Assembly (NCBI GenBank): GCA_903918315.1
Contig: CAIXEA010000128.1
Location: 1 to 32,799 of the forward strand
Source of the DNA: an uncultured Acetobacteraceae bacterium
Lineage (GTDB): Bacteria > Pseudomonadota > Alphaproteobacteria > Acetobacterales > Acetobacteraceae
Direction of reading: 5' to 3'
DNA: 32,799 nt
Made by a program: the position numbers and the translations under genes. Each line of letters starts with the position of its first letter. The stretch's first letter is position 1. The notes beneath the pieces are model-generated. The model was not told the origin of the DNA, searched no databases, and worked only from the letters and a program-made list of their open reading frames with translations. Shown here piece by piece: positions 15,229 through 21,812 of this stretch.

Positions 15229-16238
15229 TTGTATTTCTTCAGCGCCTCATCGATGAAGTGATTGTCGTAGGTTTTCGTGAGATCGATTTTCGCGTCCTTC
15301 AGATCGGGCTGGAACATCAGGATCGATTGCAGGGCGTTTTTCGACGCCGCCTCCGACACTTTCCCATCGAATTGCATCGAGGCGAGGTTGGCCGCCAGCA
15401 TCTGCCGATACTGCGCCCGATCCTTCACATACTCTCCGGGAACCTTGGCCACGATCTCATCCAGCGGCGTTTTGCCGAGCCAGAGCATCGCCCGCACGGT
15501 CGCGTTCACCACCGCCTGGGTGGTGCGCGGGTTTTTCTGCGCGAAGGCCCAGGTGGTGTAGAGCCCGTCCAACACGTAATCACCGCCATAGGCCGCGATC
15601 GTTCCGGCCTCATCGCGCGCATCCAGCAGCGGCACCACGTCGTCCCACATCTCCGTCGTCGCGGGATCCTGGGTCACCAGCGCGTCCAGTTGCCCCGCCC
15701 GCGCGGCGGCGACAGCGGTGGCGCCGAGACCCACGCCGACATAGGAGGCATCGTCTTTGGTCAGCCCGACTTTCAGCAAGGCCCGCACCGCGAATATCTG
15801 CGTCGCGCTGCCGGGGGCCGACACGCCGATGGATTTGCCCTTCAGATCCTGGACGGTTTTAATCGTCCCGGCTTTGGATTTCGGCACCACCAGCACATAG
15901 CCGGGGTAACGGCTGATGCCGACGATATCGACCATCGCCTGGCCTTTGGCCTGCAAATCGATGGTGTGCTCATAGGCGCCGGCGACGAAGTCGGTATTAC
16001 CCGCGATCAGCGCCTGCGCGCCCTTGGCACCGGAGTTGAAATCGATGAACTCGATGTCCAGGCCTTCATCCTTGTAATAGCCGAGGGCGCGGGCCATGAC
16101 CAAAGGCAGCTTCGCCACCTGGCTGAACAGCCCGCCGGCGCCGATGATGGCATGGGGATGTTCCAAAGGCTCCGCCCGCGCGGCCGCGGCAAGCAGTGAC
16201 AGCGTCGCGGCCAGAATGGCACGGCGGGCAAAAGACAT
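15225..16238 (-). CDS. ABC substrate-binding protein, SsuA/NMT1-like
   Basis: This is a periplasmic binding protein of 337 residues. It starts MSFARRAILAATLSLLAAAARA, a clear signal peptide, then EPLEHPHAIIGAG. GYYKDEGLDIEFIDFNSGAKGAQALIAGNTDFV and LKGKSIGVSAPGSATQ are hallmarks of the SsuA/TauA/NMT1 group, which binds sulfonates, aromatic acids, pyrimidine precursors or nitrate. The ligand cannot be read from sequence. I prefer the ATG at 16238 (GGGGG upstream) over the TTG at 16253. It is first in the operon binding protein-ATPase-permease-SDR-unknown. Confidence 0.92.
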   Translation of the reverse strand: MSFARRAILAATLSLLAAAARAEPLEHPHAIIGAGGLFSQVAKLPLVMARALGYYKDEGLDIEFIDFNSGAKGAQALIAGNTDFVAGAYEHTIDLQAKGQAMVDIVGISRYPGYVLVVPKSKAGTIKTVQDLKGKSIGVSAPGSATQIFAVRALLKVGLTKDDASYVGVGLGATAVAAARAGQLDALVTQDPATTEMWDDVVPLLDARDEAGTIAAYGGDYVLDGLYTTWAFAQKNPRTTQAVVNATVRAMLWLGKTPLDEIVAKVPGEYVKDRAQYRQMLAANLASMQFDGKVSEAASKNALQSILMFQPDLKDAKIDLTKTYDNHFIDEALKKYK

Positions 16239-16298
16239 GGTACGGTCCCCCAACTTTTATTTTGAACATGAGATGCTAGGGATGGGGTCCATCGGCTG

Positions 16299-16856
16299 TC
16301 AACGCGCCCGGGTGGGCGGCGCTGGGCTGGGCGGGTACGCAATCGCCAGAATTTCCATCATCTCGATGCCGCGGGGCGTATGGACCGCCACCTCATCGCC
16401 GACACGGGCCTTGGCTTTGATGAACGCCACCGCGATGGGTGCGGTCAGGCTGACCTTGCCCAGTGCCATATCGGCCTCATCGACCCCCACGATCGTCACG
16501 GTTCGTTCAACATCGGCTTCATCGATATAGGTGACTGTCGCGCCGAAGAAGATGCGGTCGCGCTGGGTTTGCGTCGCGGGATCCACGACCTCCGCGTTTT
16601 CCAGGCGCTTGCCGAGGAAGCGGGTGCGGCGGTCGATCTCCCGCAGGCGGCGCTTGCCGTATTGGTAGTCGGCATTTTCGCTGCGGTCGCCATTGCCGGC
16701 GGCCCAGGACACCACCTCCACCACCCGCGGACGCTCGACCCGGGTCAACTGATCCCGTTCGGCCTTCAGGCGTGCGAAGCCCTCCGGCGTCATGTAAACC
16801 TTGCCGCCCAGCGCCAATTGCGGTGCTTCGTCCGGAAAGTCGGCATCATCATCCAT
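16299..16856 (-). CDS. greB: Transcription elongation factor GreB
   Basis: GreB inserts its coiled coil into the RNA polymerase secondary channel and stimulates cleavage of backtracked RNA. The N-terminal coiled coil includes GDRSENADYQYGKRRLREID, whose tip Asp and Glu position the metal, and the C-terminal FKBP-like domain ends SLTAPIAVAFIKAKARVGDEVAVHTP. The YQYGKRRLREIDRR wording separates GreB from GreA. The ATG at 16856 has AGGA eight bases upstream; the longer ORF to 17006 is antisense to the peptidase gene. Length 185 residues, slightly longer than usual because of an acidic N-terminus. Confidence 0.93.
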   Translation of the reverse strand: MDDDADFPDEAPQLALGGKVYMTPEGFARLKAERDQLTRVERPRVVEVVSWAAGNGDRSENADYQYGKRRLREIDRRTRFLGKRLENAEVVDPATQTQRDRIFFGATVTYIDEADVERTVTIVGVDEADMALGKVSLTAPIAVAFIKAKARVGDEVAVHTPRGIEMMEILAIAYPPSPAPPTRAR

Positions 16857-17336
16857 ATCAGGATCCTCTATGCGGCGTTCGGCATCGCGGCCTTCTGCGG
16901 TGCGGCGCGGGCGCAGCCAGTGCTCACGGTGCCTGTTGTGCCCGCCTGTATATCGTCGCCGTTCGGACCACGCGATGGCGGCGGGCCGCGGGCGTCGCAT
17001 GTCCATACCGGGATCGATTTACCGGCCCCGGCGGGCGCCTGGGTGCGGGCGGCCGCGGCCGGCACGATCACCGCCATCCGGCGCCGCGGTTCGGCCGGGC
17101 TGGAGGTCGAAATCCGCCACGACAGCCATTGGTCAACCCGATACGATCACCTGGGGATGGTCGCCGCCCCGCTGCTGACCGGGCAGCGCAGCCTGGCACA
17201 AGGCGGGTCGATTGGCCGTGTCGGCCGAACCGGCATCACCTATGGCACGCATCTGCATTTTGAGGTGCTCTTCAATGGCACCCCAATCGATCCGACCGGC
17301 CTGCTCGGGCTGTCCCGCTGTGAAAAACGCCGGTGA
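16818..17336 (+). CDS. M23-family peptidoglycan peptidase, non-ATG start
   Basis: The secreted peptidase domain holds the zinc ligands of M23/LytM enzymes: HVHTGIDLPAPAG with His and Asp, and GTHLHFEV with the HxH pair. An N-terminal hydrophobic run IRILYAAFGIAAFCGAARA looks like a signal peptide cut before QPV. No ATG or GTG lies in frame before this run. The nearest candidate is TTG at 16818, giving 172 residues and overlapping the divergent greB start by 39 bases. An ATG at 16870 with AGGA upstream is out of frame. Either TTG is used or there is a 5' frameshift. It probably cleaves peptide cross-links in the cell wall. Confidence 0.8.
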   Translation: MRCFVRKVGIIIHIRILYAAFGIAAFCGAARAQPVLTVPVVPACISSPFGPRDGGGPRASHVHTGIDLPAPAGAWVRAAAAGTITAIRRRGSAGLEVEIRHDSHWSTRYDHLGMVAAPLLTGQRSLAQGGSIGRVGRTGITYGTHLHFEVLFNGTPIDPTGLLGLSRCEKRR

Positions 17337-17354
17337 GAAGCCGGCTTCGGACGG

Positions 17355-17423
17355 GCTCTAAACGATTGTTTAATCGCGTGATTCACGGCTCCGGTGATTC
17401 CACCTCCGCCGATCACGCTCTAA
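17355..17423. repeat. Dispersed hairpin repeat, copy 3
   Basis: This 67-bp copy is identical to that at 12418-12487 in opposite orientation. Stem arms are GCGTGAT (17376-17382) and ATCACGC (17412-17418), with the inner GGTG-attc-CACC hairpin. A short GAAGCCGGCTTC palindrome precedes it. Its right end provides the TAG stop of a small minus-strand gene (17420-17422). Confidence 0.85.
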
Positions 17424-17572
17424 GACGACCAATAGCCCGGCGGCAACCAGACGATCGCGGCAATCACCGTCGATGCCACCACCAGCAATCCCAGGCCGAC
17501 GCAGATCAGGGCCACCAGCCGGTGGGCGTTCTCTTCGCTTTGCGAAGCCCAGTGTTCGATCGCCTTCAGCAC
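17420..17572 (-). CDS. Small single-helix membrane protein (50 residues)
   Basis: From a GTG at 17572, preceded by GAGGG eight bases upstream, the frame reads MLKAIEHWASQSEENAHRL, then about 22 hydrophobic residues (VALICVGLGLLVVASTVIAA), and ends VWLPPGYWSS. It looks like a one-span membrane protein with a polar N-terminal segment. The coherent hydropathy and ribosome binding site support it; I recognise no family. Its TAG stop comes from the repeat end. Confidence 0.55.
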   Translation of the reverse strand: MLKAIEHWASQSEENAHRLVALICVGLGLLVVASTVIAAIVWLPPGYWSS

Positions 17573-17707
17573 GCTGTCAGCCCTCGTTCCACAATAAAAA
17601 GTCGCCCGCGGAGCGTATCAGCCGTTGGGCCCATCGCATCTAACGCTGACACCTAATTGTATACATCTGAGTAAATTTTGTGAATACGGTCTTTTTTAAA
17701 AATCTCT

Positions 17708-18343
17708 TCACGAGCGACTGATCGGCGATTGCGCCCTTGCTTCCTCAACCGCACGGTAAAGATACCAGGTCGCCAGCGATCGGTAGGGGGCCCAGGCCGC
17801 GCCAAGGGCCGCCAGCGCGCGTGGCTTGGGCTGCTCGTCCAGGTTGAACAGAATGCGGTAGCCCTCACGCACGCCGAAATCATCAACTGGCAGCACATCC
17901 GGTCGGCCCAGGGTGAAGATCAACAGCATCTCCACCGTCCAGCGGCCGACGCCGCGAATCGTGGTCAGGCGCGCGATCAGTGCTTCATCCGTCAGCCGGG
18001 CGGACGCGCGGCGGGTTGGGACCGTTCCATCCAGCGTACGCACACAGATGTCGCGGATGGCGGCGATCTTGGCGCCCGAAAACCCGCATCCCCGCAGCAT
18101 CGCTTCATCCGCCGCGAGCACAGCGTCCGGTTGGGGGAACGCATCACCGGGAAACAACGCCTCAAAGCGGGCCAGAATGGCTTCCGCCGCCCGCCCATGC
18201 AGCTGCTGGTGCGCAATGGCACGAACGAGCGCCTCATAGAGGCCACGCTGGCGCTCAACCATCAGGCGCGGCCGACCAACCCGGCTGATCAAGGCCGCGA
18301 AACGCGGTTCGGCGCTGAGATGACGAATGGCTTCCCTGGACAT
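17708..18343 (-). CDS. DNA-3-methyladenine glycosylase II (AlkA-type, HhH-GPD)
   Basis: The 211-residue base-excision enzyme removes alkylated purines from DNA. It has the helix-hairpin-helix LTTIRGVGRWTVEMLLIF near 126-143 and the GPD segment LPVDDFGV, whose second Asp (D155) should be catalytic. IAHQQLHGRAAEAI near 43-56 is the conserved helix that fills the DNA gap in this family. It is short because it lacks the N-terminal AlkA domain of E. coli, like many bacterial DNA glycosylases of this type. It stands alone; about 130 bases upstream of its minus-strand stop (17573-17707) hold no recognised gene. Confidence 0.92.
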   Translation of the reverse strand: MSREAIRHLSAEPRFAALISRVGRPRLMVERQRGLYEALVRAIAHQQLHGRAAEAILARFEALFPGDAFPQPDAVLAADEAMLRGCGFSGAKIAAIRDICVRTLDGTVPTRRASARLTDEALIARLTTIRGVGRWTVEMLLIFTLGRPDVLPVDDFGVREGYRILFNLDEQPKPRALAALGAAWAPYRSLATWYLYRAVEEARAQSPISRS

Positions 18344-18458
18344 GCCTGCATCCTGATTTTGGCCCGCATCCTGACTTTGGAATACGAAGGCGGCAACCAG
18401 TCCTTGCCGCCATACCCTCCCATACGGTTAAGTGCGCGGGTAAGTCGATGGACGGCCG

Positions 18459-18668
18459 ATGCGACATCCCTTTTTCCCGCTGACCGAGGCCCAGGCGCGC
18501 GAGCAGGAAAACCGTCAGACCAATGGATTGGCGGCCGTGGCGGCCGTGCTGCTCCTGTTGGTCGCGGGGCTATGGCTGGTCCATGCCTTGCATCGCTCAT
18601 CGCGACTTGAAGATTGCCTGATGTCGGGCCGGACGAATTGCTATCCGATCGACCTGAGCCACGCGTAG
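18459..18668 (+). CDS. Small one-span membrane protein with CLxSGRxNC motif
   Basis: The 69-residue protein has a polar N-terminus MRHPFFPLTEAQAREQENRQ, one hydrophobic helix (GLAAVAAVLLLLVAGLWLVHAL) and a short tail LEDCLMSGRTNCYPIDL. The paired cysteines suggest a disulphide outside the membrane. I have seen similar CL-SGR-NC tails in small proteins of related bacteria but know no function. The ribosome binding site is weak. Confidence 0.65.
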   Translation: MRHPFFPLTEAQAREQENRQTNGLAAVAAVLLLLVAGLWLVHALHRSSRLEDCLMSGRTNCYPIDLSHA

Positions 18669-18751
18669 AGTCTTTTTCCGCACCTCTGCGATTGACGTCC
18701 GGCCTCAGCAAGGCGACCGTTGGGGCCAACGACACAGCACGGGGGCAGCGT

Positions 18752-19447
18752 ATGCGTATCGCCGATATGGACTGGCGCATGGTGGAGGATTGGACCCGCC
18801 ATGACGATCGTTGCGTTCTGCCCATCGGCAGCACCGAACAGCATGCCGGCCTGTCGCTGGCCACCGACGCGATCAACGCCGAACGCGTTGCCCTGGAAGC
18901 CGCGGAGCCGCTGGGCATTCCGGTCTTTCCCGTGCTGTCCTATGGGCTGACGCCCTATTTTTCCGATTACCCCGGCACGGTGACGCTGCGCCTGGCGACC
19001 TATGCCGCCTTGCTGCGCGATATCCTCGACAGTCTCAAACACGCCGGATTCCGGCGCATCCTGATCGTCAACGGGCATGGGGGCAATCAACCGGCCTCCG
19101 TGCTGGCCCAGGAATGGATGATGGACAACCCGGACTCACGCGTTCGCGTGCACGACTGGTGGCGTGCCCCCAAAACCTGGGCCGCGGTTCAAAGCGTCGA
19201 TCCCGTGGCCACCCATGCCAGCTGGATGGAAAACTTCCCCTGGACGCGCCTGCCCGGCTCAACCCCGGCCCCCGACGCGAAGGACACGGTCGATACGGAT
19301 CGCATGCGCACGATGGCGCCCTTTGAAGTCCGCCTTCTACTGGAGGATGGCAGCTTCGGTGGTGCGTATCAGCGCGATGATTCGGATATGCGGGCGATCT
19401 GGGCCGTCGCGGTCGAGGAAACCCGCGCCCTGCTGGATAACTGGTAA
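18752..19447 (+). CDS. Creatininase-family metal-dependent amidohydrolase
   Basis: This enzyme of 231 residues has the metal ligands of the creatininase fold: E29 and H31 in GSTEQHAG, D39 in LATDA, H109 in VNGHGGN and E160 in HASWMEN. The family hydrolyses amide bonds in creatinine and, in other members, formamide or cofactor-precursor intermediates. The exact substrate is open. I chose the ATG at 18752 (GGGGG upstream and the fold begins at once) over ORF starts from 18614. It precedes the isonitrile-hydratase-like gene by six bases, so the pair is co-transcribed. Confidence 0.9.
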   Translation: MRIADMDWRMVEDWTRHDDRCVLPIGSTEQHAGLSLATDAINAERVALEAAEPLGIPVFPVLSYGLTPYFSDYPGTVTLRLATYAALLRDILDSLKHAGFRRILIVNGHGGNQPASVLAQEWMMDNPDSRVRVHDWWRAPKTWAAVQSVDPVATHASWMENFPWTRLPGSTPAPDAKDTVDTDRMRTMAPFEVRLLLEDGSFGGAYQRDDSDMRAIWAVAVEETRALLDNW

Positions 19448-19453
19448 CCCCGC

Positions 19454-20158
19454 ATGCCCCCCCTGCGCATCGGCCTGCTGCTCTTCCCCGATCTGACGCA
19501 ACTCGACCTGACCGGACCCTTTGAAGTGTTCGCCAAACTACCGGGCGCGGATGTTCGCCTGCTCTGGAAAACGCTGGAACCGGTGCGCGCGGAAACCGGG
19601 ATGCGGATCCTGCCGGATACGACCCTGGCGGATTGCCCCAGGCTGGATGTCCTGGTCGTCCCGGGCGGCCCGGGCGTGGCCGCGCTGATGGAAGATCCCG
19701 ACATCCTGGATTTCCTGCGCCACCAGGCCGGGCAGGTGCGCTATCTCAGCTCGGTTTGCACCGGTTCGCTGGTGCTGGGCGCCGCGGGCCTGCTGCGCGG
19801 CAAACACGCGACATCGCATTGGAGCGCGAAAGATCTGCTGGCCCAGTTCGGCGCGATCCCGACCGAGGGACGCGTCGTGCGCGATGGTTCGTTGATGACC
19901 GGCGGCGGCGTCACGGCCGGAATTGATTTCGCTTTGACCATGGTCGCCGAACTGGCCAGCCCAGCCGTCGCGCAGGGCATTCAGCTTGTCATCGAATATG
20001 CGCCGGCCCCGCCCTTCGACGCCGGATCCCCCGATACCGCGCCGGCCGAAGTGGCCGCCGCCATCCGGGCCCGCGGCGCCAATATGCGCGCCATGCGCGA
20101 AGCCCTGGTCGCCCGCGTCACCGCGGGATGGCCATCGCCTGGCATAAGCAACGGGTAG
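19454..20158 (+). CDS. inhA: DJ-1/PfpI-superfamily protein, isonitrile hydratase-like
   Basis: The 234-residue protein closely resembles the isonitrile hydratase of Pseudomonas as I remember it: LLFPDLTQLDLTGPFEV with Asp18 near the active site, the nucleophile elbow SSVCTGSLVLGAAGLL with C102, LLTGGG-like MTGGGVTAGIDFAL, and EYAPAPPFDAGSPDTAP. Isonitrile hydratase converts isonitriles to N-formamides. An adjacent creatininase-family amidohydrolase could then hydrolyse the formamide, which is an inference from context. It lacks the AraC helix-turn-helix of related regulators. The start is six bases after the previous stop. Confidence 0.88.
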   Translation: MPPLRIGLLLFPDLTQLDLTGPFEVFAKLPGADVRLLWKTLEPVRAETGMRILPDTTLADCPRLDVLVVPGGPGVAALMEDPDILDFLRHQAGQVRYLSSVCTGSLVLGAAGLLRGKHATSHWSAKDLLAQFGAIPTEGRVVRDGSLMTGGGVTAGIDFALTMVAELASPAVAQGIQLVIEYAPAPPFDAGSPDTAPAEVAAAIRARGANMRAMREALVARVTAGWPSPGISNG

Positions 20159-20235
20159 AACACAGGATCAAACCGAAGCACGGCGCGCGCTTTGCTTCAA
20201 ACCTGATCGCGTGAGTCCGGCCGGATGCTCCGGTG

Positions 20236-20589
20236 TCAGGACTCCGCCTCGTGCGCGGCCACGATAACCAAGCGGCGGGCCAGGCGCAGCAGCGTCTGAC
20301 GATCGTCCGGCGCGCAGGCGCGGTACAGGCGAACAAGCGCGAGTTCATCGCCCTGCTGGACCTCCAGTGGTGCCTGCTTCGCAGCCCCGTACATCAGATA
20401 TTCGACCCCAATCTCCAGGCAGGCGGCGATACGCGTCAGATTGCCGGTGATCTGCCCCGCGCGCCCGGTTTCCCACTGCGCCACCGCGCTGCGAGACACA
20501 CCGACCGCCTGCGCGAGCTGGTGCTGGGTCCAGCCACGCTCTTCGCGGATGGCTTTGATGCGGGCGCCGATATCGATGGGATTGCTCAT
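20236..20589 (-). CDS. XRE-family helix-turn-helix repressor
   Basis: The 117-residue regulator has a Cro/cI-type helix-turn-helix, IGARIKAIREERGWTQHQLAQAVGVSRSAVAQWETGRAG, near 7-45, continuing through NLTRIAACLEIGVEYLMYG. The rest is a helical tail without a known sensor domain. A TATACT box lies only seven bases before the ATG and no ribosome binding site is visible, suggesting a leaderless message, as for lambda cI. It is divergent from the GcrA-like gene, which it may control. Confidence 0.9.
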   Translation of the reverse strand: MSNPIDIGARIKAIREERGWTQHQLAQAVGVSRSAVAQWETGRAGQITGNLTRIAACLEIGVEYLMYGAAKQAPLEVQQGDELALVRLYRACAPDDRQTLLRLARRLVIVAAHEAES

Positions 20590-20596
20590 ACGAGTT

Positions 20597-20626
20597 AGTA
20601 TAATTCAACCACCCCTAACAAATCCA
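20597..20626 (-). promoter_or_regulatory. Putative promoter of the XRE repressor
   Basis: TATACT on the minus strand (20602-20597) lies seven bases before the ATG at 20589, so transcription should begin at or beside the start codon. A weak -35-like TGGATT lies 18 bases further upstream (20626-20621). GTTAG (20594-20598) and CTAAC further upstream form a loose inverted repeat that could be an operator. Confidence 0.4.
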
Positions 20627-20867
20627 CTTTTTTCTCTCTCAGGGCACCGCCCGTGCGGGATCAGCGGCTGATCCAGCAAATGCCACGCGCGGGACGGGCA
20701 ACGGCGGATTGTTTGCGCGATCACCGGGTGCCGGGACCGGATTCGGCAAACCCGGCACCGGCGCCTGTCATAAAAAATCACATCCATAGTTATTTTTATT
20801 GACTAATCATGCCACGATCACTAACGTCCGCATCGTTCTTATTATGTTCTCGTCCGCGGAGGATGCC

Positions 20868-21164
20868 ATGCCCAAAAAGCTCGATTGGACCGAAGCTCAG
20901 GACGCCACGATCAAACGCCTTCGCGCCGAAGGCGCGACCTGGGACAGCATCGCCGCTGTGCTCCAATTCACCCGCTGGACGGTCATCGAGCGCGGGCGGC
21001 GTATCGGCGCGCGCCCCCCGCCGCCCGGTTTCACGCAGCCGCCAGACGATCCCAATCGTGACCCGCTTCCCGCCGGCCATGCCCGCAGCTGGGACGCGCT
21101 GGTCCGGGGCACCAGCCTCGAAGGCGCACCCTACGACCAGCCCAACCTTCGTGGTCACGCCTAG
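20868..21164 (+). CDS. GcrA-like small DNA-binding protein
   Basis: The 98-residue protein has an N-terminal helix-turn-helix, LDWTEAQDATIKRLRAEGAT then WDSIAAVLQFTRWTVIERGRRIGA, like the N-terminus of GcrA-type regulators of alphaproteobacteria; the rest (PPPPGFTQPP, GHARSWDALV) is proline-rich and probably disordered. GGAGGA (20858-20863) lies four bases before the ATG. The full-length GcrA C-terminal zinc domain is missing, so it is a short relative. The TAG stop at 21162 opens the tandem repeat. Confidence 0.8.
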   Translation: MPKKLDWTEAQDATIKRLRAEGATWDSIAAVLQFTRWTVIERGRRIGARPPPPGFTQPPDDPNRDPLPAGHARSWDALVRGTSLEGAPYDQPNLRGHA

Positions 21165-21280
21165 AGCGTGCCTGATCGCGGGATTCAGACCTCCGGTGAG
21201 TCCACCTCCGGTCATCCCGCTCTTGTCTGATCGCGGGATTCAGACCTCCGGTGAGTCCACCTCCGGTCATCCCGCTCTTA
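21162..21280. repeat. Tandem pair of dispersed hairpin repeats (copies 4 and 5)
   Basis: Two identical 53-bp units (21172-21224 and 21227-21279) follow each other with a 55-bp period, preceded by TAGAGCGTGC. Stem arms are GCGGGAT/ATCCCGC in both units (21178-21184 with 21214-21220; 21233-21239 with 21269-21275), enclosing GGTG-agtc-CACC. They belong to a second subfamily of the repeat at 1772, 12418 and 17355. They fill the gap between the GcrA-like and DUF6362-like genes. Confidence 0.85.
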
Positions 21281-21291
21281 TAGGAACCCGC

Positions 21292-21744
21292 ATGACCGTC
21301 ACCGAACACAGCATCGATGCCGACTTCGTCGTCTATCGATTGGAGGAAGCCGGCATGACATTGCTGGCATTGCCCGGGACCGGCTGGACCACGCGGCTGC
21401 GCAGTTCATCGTTGGAGATCGTCCGAACCGCGGTGGAAGCCTATGGCTGGACGGAGGGCCGGATCCGTCCGCCAGCGCCATCATCGGCCAAAATCACGCG
21501 GATGGATGAAGCGATGGGCTTGATCCCGTTGATACCGCTGGATCGCTATGTGCTCCGCCGGGTTGTCGGCGCGCGCAGCCTGGTTCACCCCATCACCGAC
21601 CGCCATTTATTCCCATGGCGTCGGCTGGGGGCCGCACTGGGCGCGGATCACAAAGCCGTCCAACGCTGGCACGCCCAGGGGATCGCCCTGATCGTTCAGG
21701 CGTTAGAGCGTGATAACAAGATGGCGCCCCACATATCGGCGTGA
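21292..21744 (+). CDS. DUF6362-like protein, possible phage-derived
   Basis: The 150-residue protein resembles the DUF6362 family as I remember it: an N-terminal helix (VYRLEEAGMTLLALPG), VRTAVEAYGWTEGRIRPPAPSSAKITRMDEAMGLIPLIP, and a C-terminal helix-turn-helix-like WRRLGAALGADHKAVQRWHAQGIALI. Members occur mostly in alphaproteobacterial prophages, and their role is unknown. AGGA (21282-21285) lies seven bases before the ATG at 21292. It is in line with the GcrA-like gene, separated by the repeat pair. Confidence 0.75.
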   Translation: MTVTEHSIDADFVVYRLEEAGMTLLALPGTGWTTRLRSSSLEIVRTAVEAYGWTEGRIRPPAPSSAKITRMDEAMGLIPLIPLDRYVLRRVVGARSLVHPITDRHLFPWRRLGAALGADHKAVQRWHAQGIALIVQALERDNKMAPHISA

Positions 21745-21759
21745 CACACGCGATCAAGC

Positions 21760-21812
21760 CTGAGAGCGGGAGTCAGACCTCGGGTGAGTCCACCGACGGT
21801 CATCCCGCTCTA
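21760..21812. repeat. Dispersed hairpin repeat, copy 6
   Basis: This is a diverged copy of the second subfamily, with arms GCGGGA (21766-21771) and TCCCGC (21803-21808) and the inner GGTG-agtc-CACC hairpin intact. It differs from the tandem units in the bases outside the stem. It lies between convergent genes, and its final CTA is the complement of the TAG stop of the cupin gene. Confidence 0.8.

Noticed and set aside
21172-21279. A possible CRISPR array
   Set aside because: There are two units with a two-base gap, no spacers, and the units are internally palindromic.
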